A stretch of 64,000 nucleotides of DNA from Armigeres subalbatus (taxonomy: Eukaryota > Arthropoda > Insecta > Diptera > Culicidae), in contig NC_085140.1 of assembly GCF_024139115.2 (NCBI RefSeq), positions 234,300,371-234,364,370 on the forward strand, in the 5' to 3' direction. The position numbers were made by a program, and so were the translations under genes. The notes beneath the pieces are model-generated. The model was not told where the DNA came from. It made no database searches and worked only from the letters and a program-made list of their open reading frames with translations. Of this stretch, positions 55,745 through 64,000 are shown in pieces. The number at the start of each line of letters is the position of its first letter. Position 1 is the first letter of the stretch.

Positions 55745-56528
55745 GAGAAGGCAGTGCAAAACTGTACTCGCGGATGCACAACATGTTGGCTTTGGGGGAG
55801 TTGATAGTAACTAACAGCGCTCAACTGCGACACATGAGGGCGCCGGTAGTGCGAAGCCGTACTCGCGGATGCACAACATGTTGGCTTTGGGGAGTTGATA
55901 GTAACTAACAGCGCTCAACTGCGACACATGAGGGCGCCGGTAGTGCGAAGCCGTACTCGCGGATGCACAACATGCTGGCTTTGGGGGAGTTGATAGTAAC
56001 TAACAGCGCTCAACTGCGACACATGAGGGCGCCGGTAGTGCGAAGCCGTACTCGCGGATGCACAACATGTTGGCTTTGGGGGAGTTGATAGTAACTAACA
56101 GCGCTCAACTGCGACACATGAGGGCGCCGGTAGTGCGAAGCCGTACTCGCGGATGCACAACATGCTGGCTTTGGGGGAGTTGATAGTAACTAACAGCGCT
56201 CAACTGCGACACATGAGGGCGCCGGTAGTGCGAAGCCGTACTCGCGGATGCACAACATGCTGGCTTTGGGGGAGTTGATAGTAACTAACAGCGCTCAACT
56301 GCGACACATGAGGGCGCCGGTAGTGCGAAGCCGTACTCGCGGATGCACAACATGCTGGCTTTGGGGGAGTTGATAGTAACTAACAGCGCTCAACTGCGAC
56401 ACATGAGGGCGCCGGTAGTGCGAATTCGTACTCGCGGATGCACAACATGCTGGCTTTGGGGGAGTTGATAGTAACTAACAGCGCTCAACTGCGACACATG
56501 AGGGCGCCGGTAGTGCGAAGTCGTACCG
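55745..56528 (+). repeat. 95-bp tandem array, eight units
   Basis: CTCGCGGATGCACAACATG starts at 55767, 55862, 55956, 56051, 56146, 56241, 56336 and 56431, giving 95-bp spacing with one 94-bp unit that has lost a G. Units are almost identical and also contain AGTTGATAGTAACTAACAGC and AGGGCGCCGGTAGTGCG. The motif AGTTGATAGTAACTA is also in the flanking 174-bp repeats. There is no long open frame. Confidence 0.95.
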
Positions 56529-56702
56529 TAAAACCGATTGGTTTACTATTTTTGTACACACAGTTGATAGTAACTATCATACTGAGATCTATGTAGGCGA
56601 ATCTGAGTTTCAATTAGCTAAAATAGACCAAAACAAATTTTTGCTTTAGTAGAAAGCTTCTTAGTTGTCGACTAAGCGTGACTAATCAGGACGGCAGGGC
56701 TG
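56529..56702 (+). repeat. 174-bp direct repeat, right copy
   Basis: It appears identical to 55467-55640 and directly joins the last array unit. It ends at the border of the large foldback (TTTTGACCGATTGTCACAAT). Confidence 0.9.
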
Positions 56703-56952
56703 CTTTTGACCGATTGTCACAATTCTTTTACGGATGTCTTACCCATATCATCTAGTTTCACCATACTGGTGAGTTATGTTTCTAGGGATGCTCATTTTTC
56801 CCTTAAAGGGGCGTAAGTAAGGATGGATTTAACAAAATATAGTAAAATGTAGTTTACATGACATATTTCAGTGGGAACAACACATACAGGTTCGAAAAAT
56901 GTGGTAGGCCATATGTACGATATTTCACTCAGTTTTGCCTAAACCAGATTTT

Positions 56953-59405
56953 TTTAAATTTTTTTTTTATTTATTTCGTCAAACATAATGTAGACTACAT
57001 TAAAAAAAACTTATAACTATGTTCTATTGTAACTAATGTTCCTAAAATACTTTCTTAGGCTCATACGAGGCATGGCTAAATCAATTGCTTCACAATACTG
57101 ATTGTAAACAGACATCATTTGATTCATTGGACTAAATTTTGCATAATTTGTTCGATGATGACAGGTGAAGTTTCGATTTCTCAATTGCCGAGTAGGAGTG
57201 TAAAAATTTAAACAAGACAATAGTTTGGTGGAATCAATGCGGTGCGAAACAATATCATTCACAAATGAGATCATGGCAAACTCACGACGCTTTTTCAATG
57301 ATTGGATATCTATAAGCATACATCGCGCCTTGTACGACGGAAGTGGGAATGTTGTCCACCCTAATTTGCGTAAGGCATATAAAAGGAATTGCTTTTGAAT
57401 TGATTCTATTCGATCATCATGTGATTTCATATACGGAGACCATACAATACTACAATATTCTATAATTGATCTGACATACGCAACGTACAAAGTTTTAATT
57501 GTATAAGGATCTTGAAAGTTATAACTAAATCTTTTAATAAAACTGAGCATATTTGTTGCTCTATGGATAATGGTGTTGTAGTGGTCAGTAAAGGTTAGCT
57601 TGGCATCTAAGATTACACCCAAATCTCTAACCCTTTCACATTTTTTTACTGGTTGATTTCCTAGAGTTACAGTTATCGATGGTGTGCTCCGTTTTCTACT
57701 GAAAGTGATCAAATTACATTTCTTGACATTAAGTTGTAGTAAGCTTTTGTTACACCAGTTATCAAATATGCGTATTTCGTTCAAGTAGATGTCATTGTCA
57801 ACAGTATTTTTGATTTCCATAAATAGTTTCATATCGTCCGCATAAATAAGGATTTTAAGATGCTTAAGAATGAGTGATATATCGTTTACAAACTATATAA
57901 ATAGAAGAGGTCCTGTATGCGAGCCTTGGGGAACTCCAGATGTTACATTAACTGGAAGCGACTGTTTCCCTTCAAATCGTACTATTTGTTGGCGGTCAGT
58001 TAAATACGATTTAATCCATTTAAGGAGTCTCATCTCAATTCCCAATTTCTCAAGCTTGAAAATCATCATAGGAATATCGAGTCTATCAAATGCTTTGCTA
58101 AAGTCTGTGTAAAGCGCCTCAACATGACTACCTTTGTCCATAGCATTCAATGAGTAATTTACAAATTCTAAAAGATTGGTAGTAGTCGAACGTCCTTTAA
58201 AGAACCCGTGTTGTGCATCTGTTATTATATGTTTTATTTGGTTGAACATCCTTCTATTGATGATTGATTCAAAAAGTTTAGGAATACATGAAATAATGGC
58301 CACTCCACGATAATTTCTAATATCAGATTTTTTCCCTGATTTAAAAATTGGTATTAGAAAAGACTTCTTCCATTCTTTTGGAAAGCTACTGGTTTCTAAA
58401 GATAACTTGAATAACCAAAATAAAGGTGTCGTAAATTCGCTTGCCAACTTTTTCAAAAACATAGGTGGAATTCCATCTGGTCCGGATCCTTTTGAGGCAT
58501 CCAAATTCTGTAGAGCTGCCAAAATCTCCGTTGCATTAATTTGGTTTACACCAACACTGCTTAAATAGTCAGGAAAATGTGAAAAATATTCATAATCACG
58601 ATCACTTTCGGAAAAATCGTTATATGTCTCTTGAAAAAAGGTTGCAAAAAGAGTTCAAATTTCATCAGCATTATCTCCTATTTTTTCATCTAAAGTCATT
58701 TTCGATGGAAAATTGCTGGATTTTAGCTTGGTTTTGGCATACTTGAAAAAGTTTTTTGGACATGATTTGATTTCATTTTCGGTTTTAGCATCCGAAGTAA
58801 GTAAGTAAGAACCGAAGACATGGCTAAACTAAGTTGATCGCAAATATTCAAATAGTTTTCTAAATTTTCTTGACTTGTGTATTGTTTATAAAGTTTATGA
58901 GCCTTTTGCTTTCGGTTTTTCAAATTTTTGATTTGTTTGTTGAACCATATTGGGTTTTTTGAGTTATAATTGCGACGTTTCCTCACGAGTTCTACTTCAT
59001 TCCGAACAATGTCTAATAAAATTGCATAAAAGTCTGTAACAGCATATTCAATGTCAGTTTGAGTTTGTAAAATTTGTTGCCAATTAGCTCTGTTCAATTT
59101 TTGTTTAATGTTGTCAAAATTTGCATTTTTATAATCGAGAATATTTTCGAAATCATAGCCATAAGGATCATGGTTCCGATGCACAAATACAGAGTATTCT
59201 ATTGCTGTGTGAAATGCTTTATTTTTCCATAACGGCGATAGAGACTCATTTACACAGAAATCATCGAGAGTGTTTGTGAATAAAAAGTCCAAATAGCAAT
59301 TTTGTCGATTTTTCACATGATTGATTTGATTTGATTGAATCGCCGTAAATTTGAACTTTGAATTCAGGAGGAAAATGGGAAATAATTTCATCGGCATTAT
59401 GGAAG
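56953..59405 (-). mobile_element. 5'-truncated non-LTR retrotransposon (Jockey/CR1-like), inserted in the foldback arm
   Basis: The 3' end on the minus strand is AAATAAATAAAAAAAAA at 56953-56975. The 5' end lies within the endonuclease domain at about 59405. The host sequence resumes exactly where the opposite arm predicts (CCTAAACCAGA then TGTTCTCGG), so the insertion is clean. No target duplication longer than 2-3 bases is visible. Confidence 0.8.
57017..59405 (-). pseudogene. Non-LTR endonuclease (C-terminal part)-reverse transcriptase, three lesions
   Basis: Reading from 59405: an endonuclease C-terminus (CYLDFLFTNTLDDFCVNES), a linker (IWFNKQIKNLKNRKQKAHKL), then RT. RT motifs are KGSGPDGIPPMFLKKL, IRNYRGVAIISC, QHGFFKGRSTTTNLLEF, motif A YTDFSKAFDRLDI, SGVPQGSHTGPLLF and YADDMKLF, followed by ERVRDLGVILDAKLTF and IIEYCSIVWSP. 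Lesions are an ACTT-repeat frameshift near 58800, a TGA near 58662 and a TAG at 57893-57895 just before the YADD box. All RT catalytic residues remain. The C-terminus ends at 57017 (YNRT). There is no RNase H. Confidence 0.88.
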
Positions 59406-59406
59406 A

Positions 59407-59660
59407 ACTTTTCATGTTCTCGGTTCTCCAAAATGTTCTGGAGTTTAGATCAATTGGTCTACCGCGTCAACTGCGCTCGATAGCTATTCGAAATCGACCA
59501 GTCTTGTCCATACAAGTCCGTAGAGCCCACGCGTATGATTTGCAGCTCAGATATGCCCAAACCAGGTATTTTCGGCTTTCCAAACAGTTCTGGAGTTTGG
59601 ATAAATTGGTCTACCAAGTCAACTGCGCGCGATAGCTATCCGAAATGGACCAGTCACGTG
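59407..59660 (-). repeat. ~152-bp repeat units in the left foldback arm
   Basis: About 1.6 units with TCTGGAGTTTGGATAAATTG, GCTCGATAGCTATTCGAAAT and GTCCGTAGAGCCCACGCGTA-type motifs, inverted relative to 60136-60860. Confidence 0.8.
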
Positions 59661-59879
59661 TGTGACAAAATTAGAGTCGAAAACTGTTCGAAGTGAGCTA
59701 TATTTTGTCCGATGAGGCCAGACATAATTTCCACTTATCAAGTGACAAAACTCCGTAGAATATAGCGGGCCGTGAAGAAAATCCCATCCCCGGATCTAAA
59801 CGTCGGTGATGAAATAAAATTGTCAACACCATTATTCACGACTGAAAGCCACTCCGAAAATTGAACTACAAAATGTACA
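59661..59879. other. Central foldback spacer
   Basis: No feature was recognised. Confidence 0.4.
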
Positions 59880-60130
59880 GTTGAAATTCATCTACCTCCT
59901 GGAGTAACTGCCGGAAGTTAAATTCCTGGATGAACTTCTGGAGGAATTCTTGGAAGAACTTCCGGAGGAATTTCTGGAGGACTTCCGGAGGTATTCCTGG
60001 AGGAACTTTCGAATGAACTCCTAGAGGAACTTCCGGAGGAATTTCCAGAGGAATTCCAGTAGGATCTTCCGCAGGAACTTCGACAAGAATTCTCGGAAAA
60101 ACTTCCGGAGGAATTCCTGGAGGAACTCGC
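59880..60130. repeat. Short GAATTCC/TCCGG-rich block
   Basis: Units such as GGAGGAATTCCTGG and ACTTCCGGAGG repeat. This is a small fragment of the same composition as the 3-7 kb, 26-27 kb and 47-51 kb copies, here at the centre of the foldback. Confidence 0.7.
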
Positions 60131-60135
60131 GACCA

Positions 60136-60860
60136 ATTGATCCAAACTTCAGAGCAGTTGAAAAACCTAGAACATTTGGTTCGGGTATTACTGAGTTTCA
60201 AATCATACACGTGTGCTTCCAGGATTTGTATGAATATGATTGGTTGCTGTCAGATTTACATCGAGCGCTGTTAACCTAGTAGACCAATTAATTGAAAGTT
60301 CATAATGGTTTTGAGAACCGAGAATATCTGGTTTGAGCAAAACAAAGTGGAATATCAAACGCATGGGCTCTACGGACTTTTTGGGCTTGATTGGTTGATC
60401 TCAGATAGCTATCGAGTGCAGTTGACCTGGTAGACCATTTGATCCAAACTCCAGAACACATTGGAAAGCCTAGAACATCTGGTTTGGGTATATCTGAGTT
60501 GCAAATCATACGCATGGGCACTACGGACTTGTATGGACATGACTGGTCGATTTCAGATAGCTATCGAGCGCAGTTGACTTGGTAGACCAATTTATCCAAA
60601 CTCCAGAACAGTTTGGAGAGCCTAAAACATCTGGTTTGGGCACATCTGAGCGGCAAATCATACGCGTGGGCTCTACGGACTTGTATGGACGTAACTGATC
60701 CATTTCGGATAGCTATCGAGCGCAGTTTACCTGGTAGACCAGTTGATCCAAACTCTAGAACATTTGGAAGAACCGAGAACATCTGGTTTAGGAAAAACTG
60801 AGTGAAATATCGTACATATGGCCTCTACGAATTGGCATGGACATGACGGGTTTCTATTGG
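60136..60860 (+). repeat. ~152-bp tandem repeat, five units, in the right foldback arm
   Basis: TGATCCAAACTCCAGAACA-like starts recur at about 60136, 60287, 60437, 60591 and 60741. Each unit contains CATCTGGTTTGGG, GCGTGGGCTCTACGGACTTG-like sequence and TAGCTATCGAGCGCAGTT, and ends CTGGTAGACCA. Units differ at roughly 10-20 percent of positions. Frames across it are read-through. Confidence 0.85.
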
Positions 60861-61225
60861 CACGGGTTTACGTAGTTTTCTTCGGCAAAATTTGCAAATA
60901 ATCTTTCATCAATATTAGAGGTCGTTTTGGAGTCGCTAGGGATATCCAGAAGAAACATATTGTTCACACATAGTATAGTCAATGCTAGTATAGTGTTATA
61001 AAACATTTTTGGAACCTGTAAGCGTTGTTCATACTGCAATATGTCATGTAAAGTAAATTTTACTATATTTTGGGAAAACCATCTTAACTTACGCCTTTCA
61101 AAAGAATAAATGAGCATCCCTAGAAACATTACTCACCAGTGTGGTGAAACTAGATGAGATGGGTAAGTTATCCGTAAAAGAATTGTGAAAATCGGTCAAG
61201 AGACGGCTTTGAACCAGCTGTTTGA

Positions 61226-61701
61226 AAATTTAGTTCCCATGATTTTCTGATCACGGAATTCGGCTTGTTATTTTCCGTTCAAATAGATGTCATAAATTGA
61301 CCTTGACATGAAGTAAATGTAAATGTAATGACAAACAATGTAAAAACAAAAAACATTTCCGGTACAGGTTTATCACAGCACACTATAGAAGTGTACATAT
61401 TTTTGACATATATTTGACAGAATACTTGACAAAATAAGCAAAACCAACACAAGACTGACTGTAGAAACATTTTACATTAAGAATAAAGGAGACGAAAATG
61501 TAGTAAATAAGCAAAAAGACTCAGCCAATTATTTGAAATGCGTACAACTCTATTATTAGCGAACTAAGAACTAATACCAATAGCTGTTAGAACGTGAAGA
61601 TTGTACTATGTTTGTGTATGTCAATAGTTAGTAGTGATGGCTGTCTGTTAGAAAATAAGTGACTGGAAGATTGTATGTTATTATTTTGTAAAAATCTATG
61701 T
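61226..61701. other. Unassigned AT-rich sequence
   Basis: Nothing supported. Confidence 0.4.
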
Positions 61702-61864
61702 GTTTTTTAATAATATATGTGATTTTTAGTGTCCGCAGAAGATGGTCGAAAACCAGTAAATCGATCGAAACGTCCGGACGGCGACTGTCCGGCCGTTTCG
61801 ATCGATTTACTGGTTTTCGACCATCTTCTGCGGACACTAAAAATCACATATATTATTAAAAAAC
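61702..61864. repeat. 163-bp near-perfect palindrome
   Basis: The arms of about 78 bp run from GTTTTTTAATAATATATGTG through GTGTCCGCAGAAGATGGTCG and AAAACCAGTAAATCGATCGA to a centre near 61783 (GACGGCGACTGTC), with one mismatch seen. Both strands therefore give the same spurious peptide (MSAEDGRKPVNRSKRPD). No target duplication is obvious. Confidence 0.9.
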
Positions 61865-61984
61865 GCAAAGTTTTGTTTTGTCATTTTTCGCCGAAAAGAA
61901 CCTCCACCAGAAATTTCGCGGCGATTGATTCATTATGAACGTGCTATAATTTCACAATTTAAATTTTTAATTAAAATATTTAAA

Positions 61985-62040
61985 AATAAGGGCGACGTGG
62001 GAATCGAACTCAGGTCCACTGAGTGAGCCACTCGAGTATT
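61985..62040 (-). other. tRNA-like fragment (B box)
   Basis: The minus strand contains GAGTTCGATTCCCAC, a good B box, preceded only 15 bases upstream by TGGCTCACTCAGTGG, which resembles an A box. The spacing is too short for a tRNA. It is probably a decayed SINE head or chance. Confidence 0.3.
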
Positions 62041-62600
62041 TCCAATTCTTGAAAGCGAAATTGATCAAGGTGTAACAGGTTAAGCGTTCTGGTGATTCAA
62101 TTATTCTTCGTCATACTTAACGATAGCTTAAATTTACATGACAGGAAAGGTACTTCTAGATGAGAAAGTTTCAGACTCAGTTTGCTGAATGTATCACAGA
62201 TTTCTCTTTGAAAAGTATGGAAAGCATTGGTTTACAGCGATGAAATGGTACGTCATGATGGCCACTTTATAGGAATATACGGATATATCTATTCATTCAA
62301 CGCTTTTACGAATAAATTAGGTTAGGAAATGTGAAAGATGTTTTGCACCAAAAAACTACGAAAAAAGATCTTCCTTCGTCACGAAAAACGTTTGATTTCG
62401 TCTCATCGAAACAAAAAGTATGAACCCTATAGTACAGTGGTTCTTAACTTGGGGTACATGTACTCCTGGAAGTACCTTCGCTGGCCTCAGGGGGTACCTC
62501 GGATAAAAATGCGTAATGGCGAATGTATAACAATTAAAATAAAAACTCATTTATAAATGTGTACTTTTTATTCTTAAACTACGTATTGTACCTCTGAAGC
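62041..62600. other. Unassigned sequence
   Basis: The TTGGGGTACATGTACTCCTG and GTACCTC region near 62450 has short inverted motifs. No gene was seen. Confidence 0.35.
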
Positions 62601-64000
62601 TCCCTTTCAACAGGCTCAGAAGTATTTTTTTCCAAGTGGCTTGGAAGCTTACTTTCAAAAGGCTTGAATGGCTCCTTTCAAGAGGCTCATAATCCTCCTT
62701 TCAAGAGGCTCGGAAGCCTCCTTTCAAGAGGCTCGGAAGCCTCCTTTCAAGAGGCTCGGAAGCTTTCTTTCAAGAGGCTCGGAAGCTTTCTTTCAAGAGG
62801 CTCGGAAGCTTTCTTTCAAGAGGCTCGGGAGCCTCCTTTCAAGAGGCTTGGGAGCCTCCTTTCAAGAGGCTTGGGAGCCTCCTTTCAAGAGGCTTGGGAG
62901 CCTCCTTTCAAGAGGCTTGGGAGCCTCCTTTCAAGAGGCTAGGGAGCCTCCTTTCAAGAGGCTAGGGAGCCTCCTTTCAAGAGGCTAGGGAGCCTCCTTT
63001 CAAGAGGCTAGGGAGCCTCCTTTCAAGAGGCTAGGGAGCCTCCTTTCAAGAGGCTAGGGAGCCTCCTTTCAAGAGGCTAGGGAGCCTCCTTTCAAGAGGC
63101 TCGGAAGCCTCCTTTCAAGACGCTAGGAAGCCTCCTTTCAAGACGCTAGGAAGCCTCCTTTCAAGACGCTCGGAAGCCTCCTTTCAAGAGGCTTGGGAGC
63201 CTCCTTTCAAGAGGCTTGGGAGCCTCCTTTCAAGAGGCTTGGGAGCCTCCTTTCAAGAGGCTTGGGAGCCTCCTTTCAAGAGGCTTGGTAGCCTCCTTTC
63301 AAGAGGCTTGGTAGCCTCCTTTCAAGAGGCTTGGGAGCCTCCTTTCAAGAGGCTTGGGAGCCTCCTTTCAAGAGGCTTGGGAGCCTCCTTTCAAGAGGCT
63401 TGGGAGCCTCCTTTCAAGAGGCTTGGGAGCCTCCTTTCAAGAGGCTTGGGAGCCTCCTTTCAAGAGGCTTGGGAGCCTCCTTTCAAAAGGCTTGGGAGCC
63501 TCCTTTCAAGAGGCTTGGGAGTCTCCTTTCAAGAGGCTTGGGAGCCTCCTTCCAAGCGGCTTGGGAGCCTCCTTCCAAGCGGCTTGGGAGCCTCCTTTCA
63601 AGAGGCTTGGGAGCCTCCTTTCAAGAGGCTTGGGAGCCTCCTTTCAAGAGGCTTGGGAGCCTCCTTTCAAGAGGCTTAAGAGCCTCCTTTCAAGAGGCTT
63701 GAGATCCTCCTTTCAAGAGGCTTGAGAGCCTCCTTTCAAGAGGCTTGAGAGCCTCCTTTCAAGAGGCTTGAGAGCCTCCTTTCAAGAGGCTTGAGAGCCT
63801 CCTTTCAAGAGGCTTGAGAGCCTCCTTTCAAGAGGCTTGAGAGCCTCCTTTCAAGAGGCTTGAGAGCCTCCTTTCAAGAGGCTTGAGAGCCTCCTTTCAA
63901 GAGGCTTGAGAGCCTCCTTTCAAGAGACTTGAGAGCCTCCTTTCAAGAGGCTTGGGAGCCTCCTTTCAAGAGGCTTGGGAGCCTCCTTTCAAGAGGCTTG
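62600..64000 (+). repeat. 23-bp satellite array, about 60 units, open to the right
   Basis: The consensus unit is about AGCCTCCTTTCAAGAGGCTT plus GGG, repeated every 23 bp from roughly 62640 to the window end, with decayed units at the left edge. Each unit contains the stem AGCCTC/GAGGCT around CTTTCAA. Variant types are grouped in blocks (CTCGGA, CTTGGG, CTAGGG, GACGCTAGG, CTTGGT, CTTGAG). Because 23 is not a multiple of 3 and the unit lacks plus-strand stops, all three plus frames stay open and yield 23-residue repeats; these are not genes. Confidence 0.97.

Larger units (their letters stand above)
56703..61225. mobile_element. Large FB-like foldback with tandem repeats in its arms
   Basis: 56705-56952 (GACCGATTGTCACAATTCTT... 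GGCCATATGTACGATATTTC... GCCTAAACCAGA) is the inverted counterpart of 60785-61215. The left arm resumes at 59407 in ~152-bp units, and the right arm carries five such units (60136-60860) in opposite orientation. The centre (59660-60136) includes a GAATTCC-rich block. A non-LTR element (56953-59405) is inserted in the left arm. The layout recalls Drosophila FB elements, with long TIRs made of tandem repeats. Confidence 0.7.

Noticed and set aside
61628..61938. Two near-identical 69-codon frames on opposite strands (MSAEDGRKPVNRSKRPD)
   Set aside because: They are produced by the 163-bp palindrome, so the same peptide appears on both strands automatically.
63239..63725. Frames of 123-146 codons with GASFQEAWEPPFKRLGSLL repeats
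   Set aside because: The 23-bp satellite unit lacks plus-strand stops, so all three frames are open. No start context or unique sequence is present.
62600..64000. CRISPR array
   Set aside because: Repeats are directly contiguous with no unique spacers, and the rest of the window is eukaryotic.
1..64000. Endogenous viral element
   Set aside because: I looked for polymerase, capsid or glycoprotein motifs of RNA viruses. All RT-like and other coding matches are non-LTR retrotransposon types.

Overview
The window reads as insect nuclear DNA, most probably from a culicine mosquito (Aedes-like). That is inferred from AT-rich sequence, dense nested transposons, several recent RTE-type retrotransposon copies, many foldback MITEs and almost no host coding sequence. 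There are no bacterial operons, rRNA genes, CRISPR arrays or viral insertions that I can recognise. Nearly all long open frames belong to retrotransposons, to low-complexity repeats read through by chance, or to palindromes.

Layout. 0.3-2.4 kb: two fragments of a divergent RTE-type element. 2.5-3.0 kb: a relic of another non-LTR element. 3.0-7.7 kb: a large GAATTCC/TCCGG-rich inverted repeat, split by an RTE insertion (5960-7459). 8.8-10.8 kb: a long foldback element abutting a TIR element with TA duplications. 10.9-13.3 kb: two degenerate non-LTR reverse transcriptases. 15.9-23.5 kb: a dense run of MITEs and foldbacks, one probably holding a small Helitron. 24.2-25.3 kb: an ORF1-only retroposon with target-site duplications and a jockey-type internal promoter. 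26.0-27.3 kb: second GAATTCC-rich copy. 27.6-30.9 kb: a complete-length RTE element with a 14-bp duplication, disabled by a nonsense codon, a frameshift and loss of a catalytic Asp. 34.3-35.1 kb: a second member of the 8.8-kb foldback family. 35.3-37.2 kb: a third young RTE copy. 37.5-38.3 kb: an inverted dimer. 41.6-44.9 kb: a hAT-like element enclosing a MITE and a non-LTR RNase H relic. 45-55 kb: a piggyBac-type MITE, palindromic retroposons with duplications, a third GAATTCC-rich copy, tRNA-derived SINEs and the only candidate host-gene exons (46.2 kb non-coding, 52.3 kb with an ATG). 55.4-61.2 kb: a 95-bp tandem array between identical 174-bp repeats, then a large foldback whose arms contain ~152-bp tandem repeats and which has taken in a non-LTR element. 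62.6-64.0 kb: a 23-bp satellite running off the window end.

How it fits together: RTE copies probably supply the reverse transcription for their own 5'-truncated copies. Non-LTR elements of other clades could mobilise the SINEs, palindromic retroposons and ORF1-only element, while MITEs would depend on transposases encoded elsewhere. The host contribution is at most intronic or intergenic sequence around a possible gene starting near 46.2-52.4 kb on the plus strand.
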